A DNA stretch of 64,000 nt from Siphonodentalium dalli. Lineage: Eukaryota > Mollusca > Scaphopoda > Gadilida > Siphonodentaliidae. Below the pieces are notes generated by a model that did no database searches, was not told where the DNA came from, and saw only the letters and a list, made by a program, of their open reading frames with translations. Made by a program: the position numbers and the translations under genes. Below, in pieces: positions 54,301 through 62,781 of the stretch (position 1 is its first letter; the number at the start of each line of letters is the position of its first letter). Where the stretch lies: NCBI GenBank assembly GCA_032622095.1, contig CP136064.1, positions 246,609,827 to 246,673,826 of the forward strand, given 5' to 3'.

Positions 54301-57300
54301 TCCAGACATAGCTATAGATATGGTTACCATATTGTATGTATGGAAAGTACTGGCTAACTCAGCAAACTGTAATTATTTTAAATATCCTGAGATAAAAGGA
54401 AGGAATACCACTCAAGCATAGCGGGCTAGCATCACCAAATTCACTCTCTGGGAACCTCATTCTGCTGAGGTGTAAGCAGAATGAGGTCCACAGAGGGTGA
54501 ATTTGGTGATGCTAGCCCGCTATGCGGGGTAGCATCACTAAATTCACCCTATGGGGACCTCATTCTGCAAATGACAGTCACCCTATTTCAAGGCTTGGTT
54601 TCATAATCAAATGAAATCGGATCAACTCAATTTCAATCAGGTCTGAGAATAAGGTGCCTGTCATTCGCAGAATGAGGTCCCCAGAGGATGAATTTAGTGA
54701 CGCTATACCCCATAGCGGGCTAGCATCACAAAATTCACTCTCTGGGAACCTCATTCTGCTGAGGTGTAAGCAGAATGAGGTCCACAGAGGGTGAATTTGG
54801 TGATGCTAGCCCGCTATGCGGGGTAGCATCACTAAATTCACCCTATGGGGACCTCATTCTGCAAATGACAGTCACCCTATTTCAAGGCTTGGTTTCATAA
54901 TCAAATGAAATCGGATCAACTCAATTTCAATCAGGTCTGAGAATAAGGTGCCTGTCATTCGCAGAATGAGGTCCCCAGAGGATGAATTTAGTGACGCTAT
55001 ACCCCATAGCGGGCTAGCATCACCAAATTCACTCTCTGGGAACCTCATTCTGCTGAGGTGTAAGCAGAATGAGGTCCACAGAGGGTGAATTTGGTGATGC
55101 TAGCCCGCTATGCGGGGTAGCATCACTAAATTCACCCTATGGGGACCTCATTCTGCAAATGACAGTCACCCTATTTCAAGGCTTGGTTTCATAATCAAAT
55201 GAAATCGGATCAACTCAATTTCAATCAGGTCTGAGAATAAGGTGCCTGTCATTCGCAGAATGAGGTCCCCAGAGGATGAATTTAGTGACGCTATACCCCA
55301 TAGCGGGCTAGCATCACAAAATTCACACACTGCGGACCTCATTCAGCTTAGGCCTCATCTTCTCGGAGGGAGTTTCTTTATTATAAAATTTCTATATAAA
55401 ACTCTTCACATACATTCTATTTCTTTTTTAGTTTAGTTTCTCAATATCCCCAAATTGGCAGACGACACATTGCATAATCGAGGTTCCCAATGGGTGTACA
55501 TCACAATAATCACCATTTGGGAACTTCAATCTGAGTCTATGTCTCCCATAGCAGATGAGGCTATGCAGAATGAGGTCCCAAGAGGGTGAATTTGGTGATA
55601 CTAGCCATGCAGGGTAGCATCACTAAATTCACCCTCTGGGGACCTCATTCTGTAAATGACAGACACACTATTTCCAGACATAGACACACTTATTTTGTCT
55701 TTTGTAATTTAGCGTGGATGATGGTGCCACTAAACTGAGGCTTGATTTCAATTAGTTTATTCTCTTATCTCATATATTAATCATAAGCAGTGAGAAAAGT
55801 GCATTAAAAACATGGACACAAACCTTGAGAATGGGTCGTGGAAATTGTTACAAACATTCAGAATGGGTCGTGGAAATCATTACAAACCTTGAAAATGGGT
55901 TGTGGAAATTGTTACAAACCTTGAGAATGGGTCATGGACATCGTTACAAACCTTGAGAATGGGTCGTGGAAATCGTAACAAACATTGAGAATGGATCGTG
56001 GAAATCATTACAAACCTTGAGAATGGGTCATGGAAGTCGTTTTTATTGAGTCCATCTTCTCCATGTTTGTCATATAACTTTCTTTTTTCTTTGTCAGATA
56101 GGACCTGGAATAGACAAGATTTAATTTAATAATGACACACTAACCAGAATAAAATGGTAGCAAACTGAAGAAGTTCGGAACTGGTTACAGAGTGGTAATT
56201 GTATCAGTGTGAATTAATCATGCATTTCGAAATTGGCCATGGCAATAAGCAATATGGCAATGCCATGGCAACATGTGGCATCTAGCATTCCACAGCATTC
56301 AATTTGTTGTGGGACATTTTTCCTAATTTCGAGGGCTGATTTTGGCTGGCTGGAGAGGACAAAGTCTGCCTCAATGACACAATCAAGGTGCCCAGCTCAG
56401 AAATGAAGCCATTTGAAGCAAATTTAGCAATTCTGACTACCATCAATGCCATGTAGCTGAAAGTTTTTATTCACCGATACGTGGCTAATATTGCATACCT
56501 GTCCACAATCCTCCAGCCGGTATCTGGAGAAGTCGGCCCTGCGCGAAGTCGGCCCCAGAGAAGTCGGCCCATTATTATTACAGACTTTGTCAGAATAATG
56601 ATTCTTAGTTTGATTCTCAGAAAATCTGCTAATCGCTGTAGAAAAGCTCTATTTTGATTCTTGCAAAATAATACCAAACTCTCTTGAATATTGCTCAAGT
56701 TACTGTACCATGCGGACAACATGAAAACAGTGAATCCCAAGTTAAAAAAAAAAAGGGGGCATAAGCCACATAAATCCATCAGAAATCATCGGACCGTGAC
56801 CAAATTCAAACTTGGCCTGCATCTTCTCAAATGAGAACCACGTACCAAATATCAAGAAATTCTGTTGAATATTGCTCAAGTTACCAATTACCATGTAGAG
56901 AACACATGCAAACAGCACTTTCGAAATCGAAAAAAGTTCATAACTCCGTCGAAATCTTTGGATTGCGACAAAATTTTAACTTGGCCTGCCTCTTCTCAAA
57001 TGTGAACCACGTACCAAATATCAAGAAATTCTGTTGAATATTGCTGACGTTATCATGCGGACAAGGATGGATGGACACACGCATGCACGGATGGTCAAAC
57101 TGGAGTTATCGGTCGCCAACCAAAAATGCTAACAAACGGTCAAATTCTAAGTCGAAAAAGGGCCGTAACTCATGTGAAATAATGGGATGGAACTCATATA
57201 TGAACTTGGCCTGTATTTTAAGCTGGGAAATACACATACAAATTTTGGTTCAGATCAAAGAATCCAATCTCGAGTTATCAACTGGTCGGAAACCAAAAAT

Positions 57301-60300
57301 GTTAACAGACAGATGGCTAGACAGACAGACTGATTACATAAAACAACCTTTTTTTCAAAATGGCGTATAAAATCGGCTCAATGAATACATTGTTGCAAGC
57401 AACAATAAAGCCTGTGCATGTTTTATTGATTGCACTGACGAAAATATTAAATAGGTCAAAATACCGCCCAACATTACGATGCAACTGAAATTTGCCTTGA
57501 CTAAAAAATACAGATGGAATTTCTTTTTGCCTCGGCTCAGGCGATATAGTTTTGTGTGGCCTAATAAGATGCTGTAAATGTATTGATTGTTATTTGTCCA
57601 ACCTCATATGCAGCGCTGAGATCTTGGAATTTCTCATTTGCTTCTGGATCATCTGGATTCTTGTCCGGATGCCTCTCTTTAGCCATCTTCCTATATGCTT
57701 TCTTTATTTCATTTGTATTAGCCGACCTTGTCACTCCAAGAATATTGTAGAAGTCACGCCTATAAAGTAGATAAATTTAGAAATATTATGTTGAACTAGG
57801 GGATTGCACGTCAACTTTAGTATGTAAACTGCTGACACTAGCTCCGATCATAATACAGGAAAAAAATAGGCCTTTTGGAAACACACTCTATCTCATGGTT
57901 TATAAATTGACCAATTGGTGTGAAGTCATCAACCTCATTTTTGTTGTTGTCAACACAATCATCATCGCCATTTTCAATGTACATATAAGTGGACTGGACA
58001 GTTTTGGACCTATATTTCAATGAAAAAATATTATTTTCTATGTATTTTTTATTTAAGAGGGAGGTAAATTGTAAATATTTAAATGGGAAATTCAGTGTTA
58101 ATTTTCAGGACAAGATTACGCAATATTTACAAACCGTAGAAGAATACTTCATGTCTTGTTGAATGTTTGAGCATATATCTAGTGACAAGGCGAAACATAT
58201 TTTTCATTTCATTTTTTTTTTGGTGACATTTAAACAATTATTTACTTGTGACCTACCGGTAGTTTTTAATAATATCCAACCTGGGATGAGAATCAAAATT
58301 TTGCATTGTCACTATATAAGTATTCAAACTTTTCAAAAAGGTATGATATGCTCACCTGCCATTTGTAAGGTTTGATCAGTCTTTTCCCAAAAAATTTACA
58401 CTGAATTCCCCATTCAAATGTTGCCACATTACCACCCTCTTAACATTTTGCTAAAACATGTAAGTGGACCAGACGGCTGTGGACCAGACGGCTTTGGATT
58501 GGTCCAAGCATGGAGACTGAACCGCAGAGGACTGGACTGGACTGCCTTACCAGTGGACTGGACCACCTGGGTTGGGCAGTGTGACCTGCATTAGCTAATA
58601 CTGTGTATCACTGGGACCTTTAACAAGCCCAAATGAATATTAAAATGAGGAGCAGTGAGAATGCGTAAATAATCAAATAAAAATCAAAATTATTGACAGA
58701 TTTTGCCTCTATAAAAAGTATTACTGGTGATGTTTTGATTTGTATGAGTAAATAAATTATTAGCCGACAAGTAGTCACTGAGCGCTAGTTGTTTAGATGA
58801 TCATTTAACCAATTTTTAATTATAATAAACTGTATGGTGTTGAATTTCGGAGAATCATATTGCCATTAAATTTTTAGCTGGATCAATCTAGGGTTTTATC
58901 GCTTTACCGAAACAATATTCGGTGGTAAAAAATCAGTAAATGCTATGGATATAAATGGAATTGAGGGCCAGAGGGGCACATGTGTATTGATTGAAAGAGG
59001 AATTCTTCGCCGACACATCCGTGTTTATATCGATGCCATTGCTCAGAAAAATTGGCTTTTTTTTCTGATTTCCTAGATCATGCCATGAAATCTCTACTCG
59101 GCTAACGGCTGTACAGATCACATTCCACCAGTACAAAACCAGTAAACTTTTTGAAATTTTGACAGGGAACCTTATAAAGTCGAAAAAATAATGCGGGGAA
59201 TATATTTCTTAGTTACTACCTGTTCCTTAATAATGTACTTCACTGTAAGTGAAGTGCCAAATCGAAATAGCTCAATTTAAGTTACTTTGTGAACGATTTT
59301 GCTTTTCATCGCTTACAATTAACCCTTTTTGCATCAACCAATATTTCCTTGATCATTTTTCAAATTTATTGATTATTATAATGTGATACATTGATGGAAA
59401 TAGCTCTAAAATTGTGATACACAAGAGGCATAACTCTATGATTTGACATGGTGCGTATTCATGCACATCGAGCATGACCATGCTATATTAAATTGATTAT
59501 GATTGGTTGGTCGTTCCTTGACAACCAATGAAATCATTTGTTGCAAAAGTGGATGATGAGACCATGTGGTATTCTGTTCACAATAAAAAGATTTCTGTCC
59601 TAAAAATAAAAACTGTTCAAGCATGGCAGGAAGACTTTCCATGACTTATTAACAATACTGACAATGACAATAAATGCATCACAGAAAGTGAACACAGATT
59701 ACGTAAACTGTGGAATTTTAGCAATCAGTTCATGAAAGGGTCCAGGGATGAAAATTCCTACCAGTTTCTTTTACTTTTAGTTCTAGTGCCTACTGTAATA
59801 TGACAATTCCTGCCCTTGCCTTGTCCCTGGTATGATAACCATTGATATGATTGGGAAAGTTGGGTTCCAACTAGCATGGATTCAGTTGTATATTAATACA
59901 ATATATAATAAAAAAAATTAAATCAAATTCAGATATCTAATTAATTAATTATATATATTATTAATATTCATAATTGTTTTTCCACAAAATTCACCTCAAA
60001 ACAAACAACAAATTATGTTTACAGGTCCATTTCAAGAGATTTAAACAATGCTATGCAATTCTTCAAGAGCGCTATGCATCTCCAGTTATGCATAGAAGTT
60101 TGCTATGCAAAATTTAAAAATTAAATCGGGCCCTGCCCCTAATGTGAAGTTGATCATTGATGAACAAGTATTAACAATGAAATGTAGTCCCTGCTTTGTT
60201 TTTACAATGTTATAAAGTTCCCTGACAGAAGGGGTCAGAACAACAACAACAAAATTCCCAGGTTTCGTACTGGTTGAACTTGAATATGATCTCTACGGGA

Positions 60301-62027
60301 GTTTGCCAGAGTAGAGATTTATGACATGATCTGTTCTTGAGTCAATCAATAAATCATATTCCATGATCTACATATTTCCGAGCGATGGTAAAACGGGCAA
60401 TTTGTATTATTTCCCTTGTCCTTATTATAGTACCGTGATAATAACATGAAGCAGCCGTGTGTCATTATTTGTTTACAAATAAACTAATTCTCAGGTGGTT
60501 AGCATGCATCAATAATAATATCTATCAACACATCTTATTTATTGAACCACAACCTGTATATCCATTATATCAATCAATCTCATATCGATCAGATGCATGA
60601 GCGTAGTGAGTACATGTAATTACTATAGCTAGTGTTTTCATTGGCTGAGCCATAGTCATTCATTTTGGTGGTAATTAAGTTTCCAGGCACTACATATGGA
60701 CAAGACAGACTTTCGCAACTGCTTGCCGTGTTTACTTATATACTTGAATTGTTATGCAATCATGCATATTAGACTATTAGTATGGACATGTTTTCTTGTG
60801 CTAGCGTTTCCACTATCACAACATCATTCTACATATAATCTATTCCACATAATGGGTGCAAACATTTACAGGGGAGCTATTGTCAAGCAAGGGCATTGCG
60901 TTTGCTGACTCTTTGGGGAGAGAGATTCTCCTAAGCGAATCCAACTCCAACTAGGGTTCCTTTTGTAATTGTATGCAACAGCTTGCTGTATTCAGTTGTG
61001 TACTTTTATGCATATTCAGTACGGATGTTTTCTTGTGCTTGTGTTTGCACGATCACTATATCATTCTATATATAGTCTTCCACTAATTAGTAATGTTCAT
61101 AACAGAGAAAGATTATGGGGAACAGAGCGGAGACTCACATCCACCTCATGTTTTGGCAGCCTTTGGCTTGGCGGAATTTTATTTATCAATCATTTCTTTC
61201 AATTCATCTCAATAATTGACAAAACCTTATTAATCTGGTCACACATCAATATATTTGAAATCCTTGTGTTTGTTGTAAAATGTTTATGCATGATAGTCAG
61301 TGTATTGCTAAATGGTGAATTTGTGACTGTTGATTTTGGTTTGTGTTGTATGTGTTGCATGATCTTGTATGGTTTCATATATGTCTCTGCATGTTGTTTT
61401 AGTTTTGTTCGCATGGATGTCTGTCTTGTCTGGTGTCCAGCCAGAATGTCTGCAAAATTAATAAAACAATAATCAGACATTAAGTTTAATTTCTTATAGA
61501 GTATCACAACTCCTCCCTGTACCCTCCTGATAATTATATAGTGTTAGCATAATCGTATAGGGGCAGTGCACAATGGGAGGGGCAGTGCACAATCATGTGA
61601 CAATGCCAATGGGAGGCAGCGGAGCACGTTACAGGACCCTATCCCGAGTTGCGCATACAGATTTTTTACCTTTACAATTGTAATAAAATTGAAATAACTT
61701 TACATCATATAAAATGTGTACGCTATGTTACCATTTGATGTGTTGTAGTTGTTTATGTTTCGAATTTCGATAAAAAACGAAGTGAATATATTTCAGCCAA
61801 TGACAGCAGCCCACGACGTCAACATAAAATACAGGGTATAAGGTGCCGACAAAACTAGCGTGATTATCGAAGATAAACGATACGGATATCTATATATTGA
61901 ATCGGGAGTTGTTCATTTCTGTGTTTAGAATTATTTAAACAAATAAGAACAGTTACCCTGCAAGAACATGCATTAAAATGATGAAAATGTTCAGCCAAAA
62001 AAGCAACGATGAAACAGCGGACGCCAT
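42272..62027 (-). CDS. DNAJB11: DnaJ homologue subfamily B member 11 (ERdj3), complete, 10 exons, frame broken by one base
   Basis: ERdj3 is a soluble ER-lumen Hsp40 that binds unfolded clients and hands them to BiP. Exons in transcript order: 62027-61957, 57759-57603, 56104-56017, 54220-54094, 52012-51870, 50869-50787, 49065-49008, 47590-47479, 45045-44886, 42336-42272. The 1,064 nt encode a hydrophobic signal peptide, a J domain with HPD, a G/F-rich linker with [11 protein letters not shown], the cysteine block (CNC and CDEC) typical of ERdj3, the [20 protein letters not shown] block, and a C-terminus ending [10 protein letters not shown], nearly identical to vertebrates. Length would be 354 aa against 358 in human. 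All joins are in phase except exon 3 to exon 4, where one base is missing. The start was chosen because it gives the signal peptide. Confidence 0.95.
42580..43320. repeat. ~166-bp array ending in GGAC tract and C/G hairpin
   Basis: The unit AAAATGTAGGAATAAAAGCT recurs at about 42762, 42927 and 43093. Then CAGGGACGGACAAGC, and C(14)-AACTCGTTGC-GGGGGG as a stem-loop. It lies in the last DNAJB11 intron. Confidence 0.75.
43660..44195. repeat. ~121-bp array ending in a CAGA tract
   Basis: Begins with the stem AGCCCGACGTTGTCCGGGCT. Units CCAAATTTCAAGTCGATAGC to GGCGTCGCACGGGCTCGGCG repeat about three times, then CAGACAGACAGACAGACAGA. The long open frames on both strands come from the repeat and its high CG content. 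Confidence 0.8.
44318..44533 (-). CDS. Possible small ORF (71 aa), unidentified
   Basis: In the last DNAJB11 intron, same strand. It starts [18 protein letters not shown] in a fair start context, has a central hydrophobic stretch ([16 protein letters not shown]) and a basic tail ending RVRKEV. I do not recognise it. It could be a short membrane protein, a decayed exon, or chance. Confidence 0.15.
   Translation of the reverse strand: MAAILQNLSTIPIVLYLCSVNKFYSEGILLSALRKFYFGGIGFAIVARKACTKLKNPKTDTQPVTRVRKEV
44886..45045 (-). CDS. DNAJB11: DNAJB11 exon 9
   Basis: Reads [20 protein letters not shown] then [20 protein letters not shown] and [13 protein letters not shown]. The RDKITxPGAxxxKKGEGxPN and ITFDVDFP blocks are ERdj3-specific. 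The exon ends with a single G that pairs with CT of the last exon to give Ala. Confidence 0.97.
45362..45572. repeat. Hairpin with about 100-bp arms
   Basis: AGTAATGTTCTAATTAATCG ... CATCGGAAAGCTC and its inverse are separated by only ACGGGGA. A few mismatches. It lies upstream of DNAJB11 exon 9 in the intron, and part of an open frame read there is merely one arm. Confidence 0.93.
45600..45850. mobile_element. Foldback MITE, degraded copy
   Basis: Retains TAGTGTGTCTGTCATTTGCA, the arm AGAATGAGGTCCCCAGAGGG and a partial second arm pair, with internal deletions. Confidence 0.7.
46317..46523. mobile_element. TTAA-flanked palindromic MITE (CAGTGCCAAG)
   Basis: Almost the whole 207 bp is one palindrome with centre AAGAGCTC-TAAGAGCTCTT. 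Flanked by TTAA. Same subfamily as 50511-50776 and, diverged, 23888-24267; a half copy is at 59322-59410. Confidence 0.9.
47479..47590 (-). CDS. DNAJB11: DNAJB11 exon 8
   Basis: Reads [20 protein letters not shown] then [28 protein letters not shown] is shared across type II DnaJ client-binding domains. Acceptor CTGTTCCAG, donor GTAGGT. Confidence 0.96.
47795..48538. mobile_element. DNA element with TTCAGTCCTTCGA ends
   Basis: ATGTTCAGTCCTTCGAATTT at the left is inverted at the right (AAATCGAAGGACTGAATGTT). The interior carries Ser/Asp/Glu-rich open frames on both strands (minus: [20 protein letters not shown]), a composition seen at the N-terminus of some piggyBac-type transposases. No catalytic region. 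Confidence 0.6.
48783..48988. repeat. 36-bp tandem repeat, about 6 copies
   Basis: The unit TCCGATATATTCATTCAAAA plus TTCATTTTTGGTGTG, mostly identical. It ends about 20 bases from the donor of DNAJB11 exon 7. Three-frame open reading is a consequence of the unit lacking stops. Confidence 0.95.
49008..49065 (-). CDS. DNAJB11: DNAJB11 exon 7
   Basis: A 58-nt exon encoding [18 protein letters not shown] with split codons at both ends. The GEPHxDGEPGDLxFRI block is conserved. A 36-bp tandem repeat (48783-48988) begins about 20 bases beyond its donor. Confidence 0.95.
49440..49565. repeat. GAGAAGTCATTTCTCCC family fragment
   Basis: Counterpart of 17370-17465: AGAAGTGGCACATTTTAGGG and TCCCTCTAGGCTGGTCTCTG. 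Noncoding. Confidence 0.5.
49620..50410. repeat. ~170-bp array ending in GGAC/GGAT tract and C/G stem
   Basis: Units with ATCAGATGATCCATGCCCAA, ATAAGCTGAA and GAATGGATGAAA recur about every 170 bases, four times. It ends CGGACGGATGGAACACC and CGCCCC-type stem (CCCCGAATCCTCCTACGGTG then GGGGG). Confidence 0.75.
50511..50776. mobile_element. TTAA-flanked palindromic MITE abutting a splice donor
   Basis: Same subfamily as 46317-46523, with an extra ~60-bp duplication of the right arm. Its TTAA (50777-50780) occupies intron +7 to +10 of the DNAJB11 exon 6 donor on the minus strand. Confidence 0.9.
50787..50869 (-). CDS. DNAJB11: DNAJB11 exon 6
   Basis: Reads [20 protein letters not shown] then EYPFISE. 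Donor GTCAGT at 50786-50781 is followed at intron +7 by TTAA, the target site of a palindromic piggyBac-type MITE (50511-50776), so the transposon abuts the 5' splice site. Confidence 0.96.
51349..51826. mobile_element. Foldback MITE, long form
   Basis: AGCGTGTCTGTGATTTGCAG to GACAGACACACTATTTGAAG; two arm regions and the long spacer with TTAACATTGTTTTTAGTTAC and its inverse. The spacer halves pair with each other. Confidence 0.75.
51870..52012 (-). CDS. DNAJB11: DNAJB11 exon 5, cysteine-containing domain
   Basis: Reads [20 protein letters not shown] then [20 protein letters not shown] and CDECDNV. The CNC and CDEC cysteines are those that form intramolecular disulfides in ERdj3 and distinguish it from cytosolic type II DnaJ proteins. 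Confidence 0.97.
52053..52445. mobile_element. TTAA-flanked MITE, CCCTTTACCCAACA subfamily, copy 2
   Basis: Nearly identical inverse of 25128-25516, indicating recent movement. Its right TTAA (52446-52449) is also the left TTAA of the next element. It begins 40 bases upstream of DNAJB11 exon 5's acceptor. Confidence 0.9.
52450..53756. mobile_element. TTAA-flanked element (CCCTTTCATGATGGGAGC) interrupted by a GGCC-A(n) MITE
   Basis: CCCTTTCATGATGGGAGCT at the left, GCTCCAGACATGGAAGGG at the right, with TTAA at both ends. ATTCTCTTAT modules occur near both ends. 52797-53437 is a nested MITE. Confidence 0.7.
52797..53437. mobile_element. GGCC-A(n) MITE copy with TTA flanks (PIF/Harbinger-like)
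   Basis: Starts GGCCAAAAAAAAAAGTGTTT and ends GGCGGGGCCTGAGAACC, TTA on both sides. Longer than 4778-5173 because it keeps the middle third. Confidence 0.6.
54094..54220 (-). CDS. DNAJB11: DNAJB11 exon 4, G/F region and start of substrate domain
   Basis: Reads [20 protein letters not shown] then [20 protein letters not shown] and LE. It matches the ERdj3 blocks FFGDFG and [21 protein letters not shown]. Acceptor TTTTTTGCAG, donor GTAAAA. Confidence 0.95.
54418..55680. repeat. Foldback MITE tandemly amplified, 294-bp unit, about 3 copies
   Basis: The junction CAAGGCTTGGTTTCATAATC recurs at 54589, 54883 and 55177, exactly 294 bases apart. Each unit is one MITE plus ~65 bp of flank (ATCGGATCAACTCAATTTCA). 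Copies are almost identical. The last runs into a long-form MITE ending near 55680. It lies in DNAJB11 intron 3. Confidence 0.95.
55831..56016 (-). repeat. 32-bp tandem copies of the DNAJB11 exon-3 donor
   Basis: On the minus strand each unit is about 25 exon-derived bases (GACTTCCATGACCCATTCTC-type, ending CAAG) plus GTTTGTA. Six or so units follow the real donor at 56016-56015, giving a ladder of GT sites (some mutated to ATGTTTG). The unit length is not a multiple of three. In the transcript frame the first intron codon run gives TAA. Confidence 0.92.
56017..56104 (-). CDS. DNAJB11: DNAJB11 exon 3, end of J domain; frame break and duplicated donor
   Basis: Reads [20 protein letters not shown] in phase 0. 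After that the given sequence has AATAAAACGAC and reads KTTSMTHSQ, which leaves exon 4 in the wrong phase and reaches a stop there. The +1 reading of the exon end, DFHDPFS, is what the family expects before SSFFG, so the break lies in the short A-run or just after it. The exon's last ~25 nt and donor are copied six or more times downstream (55831-56016). A consensus error and a real indel are both possible. Confidence 0.88.
56490..57370. repeat. ~170-bp array with GGAT and GACA tracts
   Basis: CTTGGCCTGC-TCTTCTCAAATG-GAACCACGTACCAAATATCA units recur about every 170-180 bases. GGATGGATGG lies in the middle and ACAGACAGACTG at the right. The left side has repeated AAGTCGGCCC. DNAJB11 intron 2. 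Confidence 0.7.
57603..57759 (-). CDS. DNAJB11: DNAJB11 exon 2, J domain
   Basis: Encodes [20 protein letters not shown] followed by [20 protein letters not shown] and [12 protein letters not shown]. The HPD tripeptide that stimulates Hsp70 ATPase is intact. One base completes the glycine codon split from exon 1; the exon ends in phase 0. Confidence 0.97.
57800..61900. other. DNAJB11 intron 1, mostly unique AT-rich sequence
   Basis: Apart from a half TTAA-MITE at 59322-59410 and a faint duplication (60700-60850 against 60970-61090, sharing TTTTCTTGTGCT and ATCATTCTA-ATATA), I see nothing recognisable. The open frame at 60969-61472 is Cys/Phe-rich, has no domain and overlaps the duplication. 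It ends just before AATAAAACAATAATC and might be a retroelement tail. Confidence 0.5.
61957..62027 (-). CDS. DNAJB11: DNAJB11 exon 1 with signal peptide
   Basis: ATG at 62027-62025 opens [18 protein letters not shown], a hydrophobic signal sequence ending near HVLAG, with donor GTAACT after 61957. The reading frame is open further upstream, but a start there would put a charged 40-residue extension before the signal peptide. Confidence 0.9.
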
Positions 62028-62037
62028 GCTTATTCGT

Positions 62038-62051
62038 TTACGTCGACGTAA
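62038..62051. promoter_or_regulatory. Perfect 14-bp palindrome of paired ACGT cores, 10 nt upstream of the DNAJB11 ATG
   Basis: TTACGTCGACGTAA is self-complementary and holds two bZIP-type ACGT cores. A CCACGTG E-box/ACGTG core lies at 62136-62142. Vertebrate DNAJB11 is induced by the unfolded protein response through bZIP factors (ATF6, XBP1), so these are plausible response sites. No exact ERSE spacing (CCAAT-N9-CCACG) is present, so the function is inferred. Confidence 0.35.
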
Positions 62052-62300
62052 CTTCCTGGTTGTGGTTGATTCAATTCGCGGAATTTGCAAAGATATGAAA
62101 TGGAAACCGTTTTCGTTCTGATCGCCCTCAAAACACCACGTGTGCACTGTATGGCACAGTATGGGAGGTCAATTTCACACGTATTAAGTGAATTACGCTT
62201 TAAAATCATAATTAATTACTCTTAAGCACAATTCTATTTCATTTAAAAGTGTAACTCATGTTCACTACATGTCGGTACAGTTTAGTTGTGTGTAAGTGTG

Positions 62301-62683
62301 GCTGAATAGGTCACTCTCACCGGTTTTCTATGATAAATTTACCCAGGTTCCTGAAATTGTGATAAAGTTACCCAGGTTGGAGAAGAATGTGATAAAGTTA
62401 CCCAGGTTAATAATAGTTAATGTTTAGCAACAAATTATTGATTTTTGTGATCAAAATGACGAGCTACAGTACTAGTATGTCTTAATTTATGCTTGATAAG
62501 GGCTATTACTTGCCAAAACTGAACAATATTTCCCTCTGTCACTTTTAAATCGAGTTGATATTGTGAGATTTGCTTAACCTGGGTAACTTTATCACAATTC
62601 TCACCAACCTGGGTAACTTTATCACAAAATTAGGAACCTGGGTAACTTTATCACAGAAAACCGGTGAGAGTGACCTATTCAGC
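62301..62683. mobile_element. Foldback element with perfect 9-bp TSD upstream of DNAJB11
   Basis: GCTGAATAGGTCACTCTCAC to GTGAGAGTGACCTATTCAGC, flanked by GTAAGTGTG on both sides. Each arm has three copies of a ~33-bp unit with GATAAAGTTACCCAGGTT. A 9-bp duplication suits Mutator-like elements. Confidence 0.9.
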
Positions 62684-62781
62684 GTAAGTGTGACTCTATG
62701 ATGGTTTGTCAAGTCGTGCGTGGCCGACATTGCATGATATTTAATTTAATGTATAAAATTAATTGAACCATGTGTGCGTTA

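Noticed and set aside
60969-61472. 167-codon Cys/Phe-rich frame in DNAJB11 intron 1
   Set aside because: No domain or homology signal, and part of it is a diverged tandem duplication with a second frame just upstream. I noted it as possible retroelement tail only.
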